A DNA stretch of 6,744 bases, from assembly GCA_945878355.1 (NCBI GenBank), contig CAMCTC010000177.1:1-6744 (forward strand), given 5' to 3'. Source of the stretch: Bordetella parapertussis. Its GTDB lineage: Bacteria > Pseudomonadota > Gammaproteobacteria > Burkholderiales > Burkholderiaceae_C. The notes under the pieces were generated by a model. The model had not been told where the DNA came from. It saw only the letters and a program-made list of their open reading frames with translations, and ran no database searches. The translations under genes were made by a program, and so were the position numbers. Below are positions 1 to 6,498 of this stretch, piece by piece. Every line of letters begins with the position of its first letter. Position 1 is the stretch's first letter.

Positions 1-646
1 CGCGGCGCAGAGCTTTGGCGCGGGCTACCGTGGCCAGGGCGTGGCGCGCAAGAGCTGCAACCTCAGCACCATCGCCTGCACCAGCTTTTTCCCCAGCAAG
101 CCGCTGGGCTGCTATGGCGACGGCGGTGCGCTGTTCACCAGCGACCCGGCGATCGCCCAGGCCGCGCGCGAGATCCGCGTTCACGGCCAGAGCGGTCGCT
201 ACCACCACACCCGTGTCGGCTTGGGCGGGCGGATGGACACGCTGCAATGCGCGGTGGTGCTGGCCAAGCTCGAGCGCTTCGACTGGGAGATCGAGCGCCG
301 GCTTGCGCTGGGCGATCGCTACGGCCGGCTGATCCGCGACAGCGGTGCGCCGGTGCAACTGCTCGCGGTGCGCCCCGACCGCAACTGCGTCTGGGCGCAG
401 TACACCGTGATGGTCGACGACCGTCCCGCGGTGCAGGCTGCGCTGCAGGCCGCAGGCATCCCGACCGCCGTGCACTACCCCAAGCCGCTGCACCACCAGC
501 CGGCATATTCCGCGTACTGCTGCCCGGACTGCATGCCGCACAGCATCCGCGCTGGCCAACGCGTGATGAGCCTGCCGATGAGTGCCGACCTCACCGAGGC
601 CGACCAGGACCGGGTGGTGGCAGCACTGCTCGGCGCGCTGCGGTGA
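1..646 (+). CDS. wbpE: PLP-dependent nucleotide-sugar aminotransferase, WbpE/WlbC type (5' end outside window)
   Basis: This is the C-terminal part (about 214 residues, reading in frame from base 2) of a DegT/DnrJ/EryC1/StrS-family, fold-type I aminotransferase. The family is usually about 360 residues, so roughly 150 N-terminal residues are missing. The fragment opens with AAQSFG, the PLP-contacting segment. SFFPSKPLGCYGDGGA follows, whose lysine (codon 98-100) should form the Schiff base with PLP. Further conserved stretches are RVHGQSGRYHHTRVGLGGRMD, the AVHYPKPLHHQPAY active-site loop and the LSLPM-like MSLPMSADLTEADQD end. This pattern matches the WbpE/WlbC subgroup, which transfers an amino group from glutamate to UDP-2-acetamido-3-keto-glucuronate on the way to UDP-2,3-diacetamido-uronic acids. 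The subgroup assignment is from memory of motifs; an aminotransferase for another 3-keto or 4-keto sugar is possible. The stop overlaps the next start by four bases (GTGA), so the two are translationally coupled. The gene symbol is by similarity only. Confidence 0.9.
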   Translation, partial: AAQSFGAGYRGQGVARKSCNLSTIACTSFFPSKPLGCYGDGGALFTSDPAIAQAAREIRVHGQSGRYHHTRVGLGGRMDTLQCAVVLAKLERFDWEIERRLALGDRYGRLIRDSGAPVQLLAVRPDRNCVWAQYTVMVDDRPAVQAALQAAGIPTAVHYPKPLHHQPAYSAYCCPDCMPHSIRAGQRVMSLPMSADLTEADQDRVVAALLGALR

Positions 647-1455
647 GCCACCGCGACTGCGTCGTCTGCGGCCAGGAGAACCCCGAGCCCTTGTTCCGCA
701 AGGACGGCTACCAGATGGTCCGCTGTACCGGCTGCGGCCTGGTCTACGTCGGCGAGGATCCGGCTCAAATCGATTTCGATGCGCTCTACGGCCAAGCCTA
801 TTACACCGGCGGCAGCGACTCGGTGTTCGCTGATTACCTGGGCGAAGAAGCCGCACGTCGTCGCCATGCGCGGCGCAAGCTGGCCTTGTTGCGCCACCTG
901 CCGCCGCGTGTCGCGCGCCACGGCCGGCTGCTAGACATCGGCTGCGCTGCCGGGTTTTTTCTGGCCGAGGCGCGGTCGCACTACGAGGTCCAAGGCGTCG
1001 AGCTGTCGGCCTGGAGCTCGGCTTACGCGCGTGACCGTCTAGGGCTGCCCGTGTTCACCGGCACGCTGGCACAGGCCGGCTTGCCGGCCGACCGCTTCGA
1101 CGTCGTCACGCTGTGGGACGTGATCGAGCATGTGCCCGACCCGGTGCCGCTGCTGGCCGAGGCCGCTCGCGTGCTGCGACCAGGCGGCCGGCTGGTGCTG
1201 AGCACGGGTGATTTGGGCAGCGCCTATGCGCAGGCCCAGGGCGCTGGCTGGCACCTGATGACGCCGCCTTGGCATCTGACGATGTTCAGCCGGGCCACGC
1301 TCGCACGCGCCGCCGCTTTGGCCGGACTGCGTGTCGTGGGCTGGCGCAGCGAAGGCGTGGCCGGTGACGGCTGGCGTTGGCGCAACCGCGCGTCGCTGTT
1401 GCTGTCGCGTTGGCTCGGCCTGGGCGATATCGTCCGGCTGACGCTGACCAAATGA
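643..1455 (+). CDS. Zinc-ribbon class I SAM-dependent methyltransferase
   Basis: A 270-residue cytoplasmic protein. Residues 6-31 form a small zinc ribbon (CVVC at 6-9, CTGC at 28-31) followed by GLVY. A Rossmann-type methyltransferase domain follows: motif I LLDIGCAAGFFL at 96-107, an acidic residue ending strand 2 (E120), FDVVTLWDVIEHV at 152-164 and VLRPGGRLVLST at 177-188. The GTG start at 643 is chosen because the next in-frame ATG (715, residue 25) would cut off the first CxxC pair, and because GTG overlaps the upstream stop. This is a common glycan-cluster architecture, in which the ribbon is thought to be structural or to help bind the substrate. The position between a sugar aminotransferase and a flippase suggests methylation of a sugar or lipid-linked glycan, but the acceptor cannot be read from the sequence. 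It is shorter than the about 400-residue TylCIII-type sugar C-methyltransferases, so equivalence to those is doubtful. The stop overlaps an ATG at 1452. Confidence 0.88.
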   Translation: MSHRDCVVCGQENPEPLFRKDGYQMVRCTGCGLVYVGEDPAQIDFDALYGQAYYTGGSDSVFADYLGEEAARRRHARRKLALLRHLPPRVARHGRLLDIGCAAGFFLAEARSHYEVQGVELSAWSSAYARDRLGLPVFTGTLAQAGLPADRFDVVTLWDVIEHVPDPVPLLAEAARVLRPGGRLVLSTGDLGSAYAQAQGAGWHLMTPPWHLTMFSRATLARAAALAGLRVVGWRSEGVAGDGWRWRNRASLLLSRWLGLGDIVRLTLTK

Positions 1456-1559
1456 GCGCGGGCATGACCGCGACCATGACCGAGAGCCTGACCTCTAGCC
1501 TTTGGCCGTCACCCCAGGCCACCCGACCGAACCGGCCCAGCCGCGCCGGCTCGCGCTGA
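1452..1559 (+). CDS. Possible 35-residue leader peptide ORF ahead of the flippase
   Basis: An ORF of 35 codons starts at an ATG overlapping the methyltransferase stop (ATGA, 1452-1455). It ends with a TGA at 1557-1559, one base before the flippase ATG at 1561. It contains in-frame ATGs at codons 1, 5 and 9, and its second half is rich in Pro, Arg and Ser (for example PQATRPNRPSRAGSR). I recognise no domain, signal peptide or membrane segment. It fits the stop/start coupling pattern of the rest of the operon. The composition could equally be that of untranslated GC-rich DNA. If translated, its role may simply be to carry ribosomes to the flippase start, which lacks a good ribosome-binding site. 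Alternatively it is a remnant of a lost gene start. Confidence 0.3.
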   Translation: MSAGMTATMTESLTSSLWPSPQATRPNRPSRAGSR

Positions 1560-1560
1560 G

Positions 1561-2844
1561 ATGGACAGCGTCGCCCGCGGCACGCTGATCAACCTGGCCA
1601 CGCGCATGCTCGCGCTGGCCGGCGTGCTGCTGATCACCACGATCACCGCGCGCCTGGGGACATCTCAGCAAGGCGTGTTTGCGCTGTTCACCAGCATCGA
1701 AGGTGTGATGCTGGCGCTGCTCTCGGGTTTTGGCATCGCGCTGGCGCGGCGTGTCTCGCACCACGGCGAAGCGCCGCTGGCGCTGCTGTCGGCCATGGTG
1801 CTGTGCTGCATCGCGCTGGGCACGGTGGCCGGTGGCGTGCTGTGGGCTTTGTCGGTCTGGGGGCCACCGGCCTACGCGATGCTGTGGTTGCTGGGCTTGG
1901 CCGCGCCGCTGCTGCTGCTGGCGCCCAACCTGGCCGGCTTGTGGCTGGGCGCGGGGCAGATGGCGCCGATGGCGCGATTGACGCTGGCCCCGCCTTTCAT
2001 CGCGTTGGCGCTGCTGGGTGGGCTGTGGCTGGTGCAGCGCACCGGTCTCGTGCCGGTGCTGGCCGCCTGGGTCGGCGCCAAGGTGCTGGTAGGCATCGGC
2101 TTGCTGGCGGTGCTGTGGCGCGCCGGGCGACTGGTGGCCCCTGGCTTCGGCGCGCTCCGCGCCGAACTGCCTTTCATCGCCACGATCGGTCTGACCAACC
2201 TGATTGGGCTGTTGAACTACCGCGTCGGCCTGTTCATCATCGAGCGCCTGCTAGGCCTGTCGGCCACCGGCGTCTATTCGATCGCGGTGGTGGTGGCCGA
2301 ACTGCTGTGGTTCGTCTCGTCCTCGCTCACCCAAGCGGTCTACGGGCGCATAGGCACGCCAGACCGCGCGCAGGCCGCGGCCATCACGGTGCGCGTGGTG
2401 CAGCTCAGCGTGGCCGCGCTGCTGCTGGCCGCGCCGCTGTCGTGGGCGCTGGCGAGCTGGCTGGTGCCCGCCTTGCTCGGCCCCGACTACGCGGCCAGCC
2501 TGCCGCTGATGGCCTGGCTGCTGCCCGGTGTGCTGATGTTTGGCGGCGCGTCTGCGCTGTCGGCTTACTTCACCAACCATGCCGGCAAACCCCAGGTGCC
2601 AGCTAGGGTGGCCACGCTGTCGCTTCTGCTCAACGGCGGCTTGTGCCTGCTGCTGGTGCCCAGACTGGGCATGGCCGGCGCTGCGCTGTCGGCCTCGCTG
2701 TCTTATGCCGCCAGCGTGCTGGTGCTGGCTGCGCTGTTCGCCCGCCACGCCGGGTTGCCGCTGATGGCCGTGTTGCGGCCTGCACCGCAGCTCTGGCTAG
2801 ACCTGCGGGCGCTAGCATCGCGGTCTGGACGGACCGGAGGCTAG
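1561..2844 (+). CDS. Wzx-like polysaccharide flippase (MOP superfamily)
   Basis: A 427-residue, very hydrophobic inner-membrane protein with about twelve predicted transmembrane helices (roughly residues 10-30, 40-62, 74-98, 104-122, 140-158, 163-186, 203-220, 235-258, 281-302, 312-335, 350-367 and 372-394). The N-terminus (TLINLATRMLALAGVLLITTITARLGTSQQGVFAL) is the usual first helix and ARxLG-type loop of polysaccharide_synt families. LNYRVGLFIIERLLG at 218-232 matches the LNYR-D-F pattern at the start of the seventh/eighth helix region, and GKPQ followed by LLLVPRLGMAGAALSASLSY near 342-382 is the typical C-terminal repeat. The expected job is moving undecaprenyl-linked oligosaccharide across the inner membrane. 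ATG 1561 is the only start available, because in-frame stops precede it (last at 1489-1491) and no alternative start codon lies between. There is no clear Shine-Dalgarno, so coupling to the upstream ORF is likely. Substrate identity cannot be inferred. Confidence 0.92.
   Translation: MDSVARGTLINLATRMLALAGVLLITTITARLGTSQQGVFALFTSIEGVMLALLSGFGIALARRVSHHGEAPLALLSAMVLCCIALGTVAGGVLWALSVWGPPAYAMLWLLGLAAPLLLLAPNLAGLWLGAGQMAPMARLTLAPPFIALALLGGLWLVQRTGLVPVLAAWVGAKVLVGIGLLAVLWRAGRLVAPGFGALRAELPFIATIGLTNLIGLLNYRVGLFIIERLLGLSATGVYSIAVVVAELLWFVSSSLTQAVYGRIGTPDRAQAAAITVRVVQLSVAALLLAAPLSWALASWLVPALLGPDYAASLPLMAWLLPGVLMFGGASALSAYFTNHAGKPQVPARVATLSLLLNGGLCLLLVPRLGMAGAALSASLSYAASVLVLAALFARHAGLPLMAVLRPAPQLWLDLRALASRSGRTGG
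2836..2840 (+). promoter_or_regulatory. Ribosome-binding site for the acyltransferase
   Basis: GGAGG lies within the last codons of the flippase gene, ten bases before the ATG at 2851. It is the clearest Shine-Dalgarno sequence in the window and supports that start. The flippase stop (TAG 2842-2844) lies between it and the start, so this gene can be translated both by reinitiation and by fresh ribosome binding. Confidence 0.7.
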
Positions 2845-2850
2845 CGACAA

Positions 2851-3417
2851 ATGCGTGAATACTTGCAACGCTGGTGGCGCAGTTTGACGGCGCCCCGCAT
2901 GCTCTACGGCTGGCGCCGTGCCGATGGCATCTGGCTGGCGCACACGCGCATCAGCAACGCCACCCGGATCGAAAACCCGCAGCGGTTAGACATCGCCGAC
3001 CATGTCTACATCGGCCCGTTCAACCTGGTCGACGCCTCCGGCGGGCTGCAGATCGGCGAAGGTGTACAGGTCACCACCCACTGCGTGTTGTTGACGCATT
3101 CCAGCCACCGCGCGGTTCGTCTGGCCGGGCGCCGCTACTGGGGTGCCAGCCAACCGGCCGGCTACCTGAGCGCGCCCACGGTCATCGGCGCTTACAGCTT
3201 CATCGGCGCCCACAGCGTGGTGGCGCCGGGCAGTCGCATCGGGCGCGGCGTGCTGGTGCGCGCTTTCAGCTATGTCAGCGGCGAGGTGCCCGATTTTGCG
3301 ATCGTCGCCGGCCAACCGGCGACGGTGATTGGCGACACCCGGGAGGCAGACCAGGCCTGGCTGCTGTCCCACCCCGAATGCCGCGCCGACTACGAGGCCT
3401 GGGCGGCGCCGCGCTGA
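2851..3417 (+). CDS. Left-handed beta-helix (hexapeptide repeat) acyltransferase, probably an acetyltransferase
   Basis: A 188-residue cytoplasmic protein of the LbH (WcaF/LacA-like) O-acyltransferase class. After an N-terminal helical part (1-30), hexapeptide-like coils run from about residue 34 to 160: ISNATRIENPQRLDIADHVYIG, then LQIGEGVQV, then TVIGAYSFIGAHSVVAPGSRIGRGVLV, ending with the characteristic VPDFAIVAGQPATVIG. TTHCVLLTHSSHRAV (76-89) carries histidines at 77, 83 and 86. In this class a histidine in the loop after a coil deprotonates the acceptor hydroxyl, with acetyl-CoA as usual donor. The length is normal and the protein looks intact. The start is fixed by GGAGG at 2836-2840. 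The next gene begins inside the stop (TGATG). It probably acetylates a hydroxyl on the glycan or a precursor sugar. N-acetylation of the amino sugar made by the aminotransferase is a less likely alternative, because WbpD-type N-acetyltransferases have a different, more regular repeat pattern. Confidence 0.9.
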   Translation: MREYLQRWWRSLTAPRMLYGWRRADGIWLAHTRISNATRIENPQRLDIADHVYIGPFNLVDASGGLQIGEGVQVTTHCVLLTHSSHRAVRLAGRRYWGASQPAGYLSAPTVIGAYSFIGAHSVVAPGSRIGRGVLVRAFSYVSGEVPDFAIVAGQPATVIGDTREADQAWLLSHPECRADYEAWAAPR

Positions 3418-4526
3418 TGCGCTACGTGCTGTTGGGCGACGGGCAAAGCCCGCACCTGCTGAAATGGGCCAGGGCGCTGGCGCCGCAGGTCGAGTTGTGG
3501 GCGGCCTCGTCGCGCGGCTTTGCGACGGGCTTCGACGCGCTGGTGCCGCCCGGGCGCCGGTTGGCACTGGGCACAAGCCCCGATTTCGAGGGCGGCAATG
3601 CCGCGCTGCTGCGCCAGCTGCCGCGTCTGGCAGCCTGGCTGCGTGGCGTGCGCGCCGACTGGATCCACGCCCATTACCTGACTTCGCATGGCACGCTGGC
3701 CTGGGCGGCAACCCGCTTCCTGGGCGTGCCGGGCCGCGTCGTCGGATCGGCCTGGGGTTCCGACATCCTGGTTACGCCGCAGCGCAGCGTGGTGCTGCGC
3801 TGGCTTACCCGACGTGTGCTGCGCGCCTGCGCGCTGGCCACCAGCGACTCCCAGGTGATGACCGACCGCATGCGTGAACTCGGCGCGGGCGAGGTGATGA
3901 CCTTCCCGTTCGGTTTGGAGGACTTGCCGCCGCTGCCGGCCGCAGGCCAGCGCGGCGACCACTGTTTCTTCGCCAACCGCGGGCTGGAGCCGATCTACCG
4001 GCCGCAGGAGGTGCTGCGCCTGTTCGCAGCAATCGCCACGGCCTGGCCCGATGCCCGCCTGGTGGTGGCCAACGACGGCTCGCTGAGCTCGGCGCTGCAA
4101 GCCCAGGCTGCCGCGCTGGGCCTGGCGTCGCGGGTGCGCTTCGTCGGCCGGCTCAGCGCTGTCGACCAGGCCGTGCAATACGCCCAGGCCCGCTGGTACC
4201 TGAGCCTGCCCGAGAGCGATTCGGTCTCGGTCTCGGTGCTGGAGGCGATGGCGCAGGGCTGCATCCCGGTGCTGTCGGATCTGCCCGCCAACCGCGAACT
4301 GGTGCGCAGCGGCGACAACGGCCTGGTGCTGGATGGCGCCAGCGCGCCGGCTGCCGGCATGTTGATGCCGCAAGCGCTGATGCCGCAACTGGACGCCTTG
4401 CTGGCGCGCAGCGAGGCCATCGCCGCGGCCAACCACGCCTGGGTGGCGGCGCACGCGATGTTCGGCCCAGCGGTCGCCGTGTTTCTGGCCCGGCTGCGCG
4501 AGATCCAGGCAACGGGCCCGCGATGA
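3417..4526 (+). CDS. Glycosyltransferase family 4 (GT-B fold)
   Basis: A 369-residue cytoplasmic, membrane-associated type enzyme. The N-terminal Rossmann domain runs from MRYVLLGDGQSPHLLKWARAL to about residue 165, with DWIHAHYL at 81-88 and GSAWGSDIL at 110-118, where this class binds the acceptor. The C-terminal donor-binding domain includes ANRGLEPIYRPQEVL (186-200), RLVVANDGSL (214-223), VRFVGRLS (240-247) and ESDSVSVSVLEAMAQGCIPVLSD (266-288). The usual EX7E nucleotide-sugar motif appears as D268-X7-E276, a common variant in this subfamily. The start ATG at 3417 shares its A with the preceding TGA, and the protein begins directly with the beta-strand expected for GT-B, so a longer N-terminus is not needed. 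Donor and acceptor sugars cannot be read from the sequence. It is expected to use a nucleotide sugar and a polyprenyl-linked acceptor. The stop overlaps the next start by four bases. Confidence 0.9.
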   Translation: MRYVLLGDGQSPHLLKWARALAPQVELWAASSRGFATGFDALVPPGRRLALGTSPDFEGGNAALLRQLPRLAAWLRGVRADWIHAHYLTSHGTLAWAATRFLGVPGRVVGSAWGSDILVTPQRSVVLRWLTRRVLRACALATSDSQVMTDRMRELGAGEVMTFPFGLEDLPPLPAAGQRGDHCFFANRGLEPIYRPQEVLRLFAAIATAWPDARLVVANDGSLSSALQAQAAALGLASRVRFVGRLSAVDQAVQYAQARWYLSLPESDSVSVSVLEAMAQGCIPVLSDLPANRELVRSGDNGLVLDGASAPAAGMLMPQALMPQLDALLARSEAIAAANHAWVAAHAMFGPAVAVFLARLREIQATGPR

Positions 4527-5740
4527 ACATCCTGCTGATCAACCATTACGCCGGCAGCCCGGCACTGGGCATGGAATACCGTCCCTACTACCTGGCGCGG
4601 GAATGGGTTCGCGCCGGCCACCGCGTGCAGATCGTCGCTGCAGATTTCTCGCATGTGCGCTCGCGCCAGCCCGTCGCCGGCGACGAGACCATCGACGGCA
4701 TAGCCTACCGCTGGCTCCAGACCCCGCCCTACCAGGGCAACGGCGCGGGCCGGGTCTGGAATATCTGGCGCTTTCTGTCGCAGGTGTGGCGACAAACCGG
4801 GCGCCTGGTGCGCGAGTTCAAGCCCGACGCGGTGATCGCGTCGAGCACCTACCCGATGGACATCTGGGTCGCGCGCCGCATCGCCCGCCAAGCCGGGGCC
4901 CGGCTGGTGTTCGAGGTGCATGACCTGTGGCCGCTGAGCCCGATCGAGCTGTCGGGCATGTCGCCAAAGCACCCTTTCATCCGCCTGTGCCAGGCCGCCG
5001 AGGACGCCGCTTACCGCGACGCCGATGTGGTGGTGTCGATGTTGCCCAAGGTGCAGGGCCACATGGCCGACCATGGGCTGGACCTGAGCAAGCTGCACAT
5101 CGTGCCCAACGGCATCACGCCCGAAGACTGGCAGCATGAGGCGCCGCCGCTGCGTGATGACGTGGCGCGCGCCATCGCCGCGCAGCGCGCTGCCGGTCGC
5201 ACCGTGGTCGGCTACGCCGGCTCGATGGGCTTGCCCAACGCGCTCGACGTGCTGCTCGACGCTGCCGCGCTGCTGCGCGACCAGCCGATCGCCGTCGTGC
5301 TGGTGGGCGACGGCCACGAGCGCGCCCGCCTGAAGCAGCGCGTCGCCGACCAAGGCCTGACCCAGGTGACGCTGCTGCCGCCGATCCCGAAGGCGCAGAT
5401 TCCGGCTTTCCTGGCGCAGATCGACATCGCCTACATCGGCTGGCAGCGGGTGCCCATCTACCGCTTCGGCATCGCGCCGAACAAGCTGATGGACTACATG
5501 ATGGCCGGCTGTGCGGTGCTGCACAGCGTCGAAGCTGGCAACGACCCGGTGGCCGAGAGCGGTTGCGGCCTGACGGTCGCGCCCGACAATCCGCAAGCCG
5601 TGGTCGACGGGCTGAGCCGGCTGGCTGCTTTGCCTGCCGCCGAGCGGTTGGCGATGGGCGAGCGCGGCCGGGCTTTCGTGCTGGCCCACCACAGCTACCC
5701 GGTGCTGGCGCAGCGCTTCATAGCGGCGATGCAGCGATGA
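4523..5740 (+). CDS. WbuB-like glycosyltransferase family 4
   Basis: A 405-residue GT-B enzyme of the WbuB-like GT4 group. The N-terminus MNILLINHYAGSP and the following GMEYRPYYLAREWVRAGHRV (16-35) are hallmarks of the group, as is IDGIAYRWLQTPPYQGNGAGR at 57-77. EVHDLWPLSPIELSGMSPKHP (131-151) lies near the interdomain cleft. Donor-domain elements are VPNGI (194-198), YAGSMGLPNALDVLLDAA (231-248), VGDG (261-264) and FGIAPNKLMDYMMAGCAVL (315-333). In that last segment the final acid of the EX7E motif is D324 and the first is replaced by glycine, as is usual for FGxxPNKxxDYM-type members. WbuB of E. coli is associated with transfer of N-acetyl-L-fucosamine; whether this homologue uses the same sugar is unknown. 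The ATGA overlaps at both ends couple it to its neighbours. No signal peptide or transmembrane helix is visible; such enzymes work at the cytoplasmic face of the inner membrane. Confidence 0.91.
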   Translation: MNILLINHYAGSPALGMEYRPYYLAREWVRAGHRVQIVAADFSHVRSRQPVAGDETIDGIAYRWLQTPPYQGNGAGRVWNIWRFLSQVWRQTGRLVREFKPDAVIASSTYPMDIWVARRIARQAGARLVFEVHDLWPLSPIELSGMSPKHPFIRLCQAAEDAAYRDADVVVSMLPKVQGHMADHGLDLSKLHIVPNGITPEDWQHEAPPLRDDVARAIAAQRAAGRTVVGYAGSMGLPNALDVLLDAAALLRDQPIAVVLVGDGHERARLKQRVADQGLTQVTLLPPIPKAQIPAFLAQIDIAYIGWQRVPIYRFGIAPNKLMDYMMAGCAVLHSVEAGNDPVAESGCGLTVAPDNPQAVVDGLSRLAALPAAERLAMGERGRAFVLAHHSYPVLAQRFIAAMQR

Positions 5741-6459
5741 GCGATCAGCGCCCCGTCGACGAGACTGTTGCGGTCGCCGAGCGCTACGCCCGCCGTCGGG
5801 TCGGTGGCCTGGCCGACCGCTACAGCCTGCTGCGGCCCGATGTCTGGCAGTCGGTGCACGAACGCCAGCGCGCGATGCTCAAGCTCTTCGTTCGGCTCGG
5901 GTTCTCAGACTTGTCGAGGCTGCGCGTGCTCGAAGTCGGTTGCGGCACGGGCGGCAACCTGCTCGAGTTGCTGCGAATGGGCTTCGCGCCTGAGAACCTG
6001 GCGGGCGCCGAACTGCTGCCCGATCGGCTTGCCCAGGCCCGCCAGGTGCTGCCCGAGGCCGTCACGCTGTGGGGCGGCGACGCCAGCGCCTTGGCCATCG
6101 CACCCGCCAGCCGCGACATCGTGCTGCAGTCCACCGTGTTCTCGTCGCTGCTCGACGACGGCTTCCAGCAGCACCTGGCCGACGCGATGTGGCGCTGGGT
6201 GGTGCCGGGCGGTGGCGTGCTGTGGTACGACTTCGTCTACAACAACCCGCGCAACCGCGATGTGCGAGGCGTGCCGCTGGCGCGCATCCGCCAGCTGTTC
6301 CCGCAGGCGCGGATTCGTTGCCGCAAGGTCACGCTGGCCCCGCCGATCGCCCGCGCGCTGTGCCGGCTGCATCCGGCGCTGTACCCGGTCTTCAACGCCT
6401 TGCCGCTGCTGCGCACCCATGTGCTGGTGTGGTTGGAAAAGCCGCGCGGCGCTGGCTGA
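5737..6459 (+). CDS. Class I SAM-dependent methyltransferase (last gene of the operon)
   Basis: A 240-residue protein beginning at an ATG that overlaps the preceding stop (ATGA). An N-terminal helical region with WQSVHERQRAMLKLF (37-51) leads into motif I, RVLEVGCGTGGNL (63-75). Acidic E92 ends strand 2, WGGDASAL (112-119) is the motif contacting adenine, and DIVLQSTVFSSLLDD (127-141) follows. PGGGVLWYDFVYNNPRNRDVRGVP (157-180) contains a YNNPRNxDVRG segment that recurs in methyltransferases of O-antigen and capsule clusters. The C-terminal PPIARALCRLHPALYPVFNALPLLRTHVLVWLEKP is mildly hydrophobic and could touch the membrane. It shares no special similarity with the zinc-ribbon enzyme earlier in the operon, so it presumably has a different acceptor: a sugar hydroxyl or the end of the glycan. 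The exact substrate is unknown. Confidence 0.88.
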   Translation: MSDQRPVDETVAVAERYARRRVGGLADRYSLLRPDVWQSVHERQRAMLKLFVRLGFSDLSRLRVLEVGCGTGGNLLELLRMGFAPENLAGAELLPDRLAQARQVLPEAVTLWGGDASALAIAPASRDIVLQSTVFSSLLDDGFQQHLADAMWRWVVPGGGVLWYDFVYNNPRNRDVRGVPLARIRQLFPQARIRCRKVTLAPPIARALCRLHPALYPVFNALPLLRTHVLVWLEKPRGAG

Positions 6460-6498
6460 GCGCTCCACTCGATTCAGCGCTGGGATTCGGCGCCAGGA

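Noticed and set aside
955..960. T6 homopolymer inside the motif I region of the zinc-ribbon methyltransferase, a possible phase-variation tract
   Set aside because: It encodes the ordinary Phe-Phe after the glycine-rich motif, is too short for typical phase-variable tracts, and the reading frame is intact.
1463..1482. CATGACCG repeated at a 12-base interval within the gap before the flippase, a possible operator or tandem repeat
   Set aside because: There are only two copies of eight bases, with no palindrome or promoter-like elements nearby. It is more simply explained as in-frame Met-Thr codons of the small ORF or as chance.
1803..2606. Alternative plus-strand frame of 267 codons overlapping the flippase
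   Set aside because: Its translation is Arg/Ala/Gly-rich without recognisable motifs, while the overlapping frame encodes a coherent 12-helix transporter.
3390..5692. Long open frames on the minus strand across the two glycosyltransferase genes
   Set aside because: They are antisense shadows typical of high-GC coding DNA. Their translations are low-complexity, rich in Arg, Gln, His and Ala, with no domain, whereas the plus strand shows complete glycosyltransferase motifs.
6459..6481. Repeated AGCGCT (6459-6464 and 6476-6481) that could pair as a hairpin between the convergent genes, a candidate bidirectional terminator
   Set aside because: The stem is only six base pairs with an 11-base loop and no T-run follows on either strand. 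AGCGCT is itself palindromic and common in GC-rich DNA.
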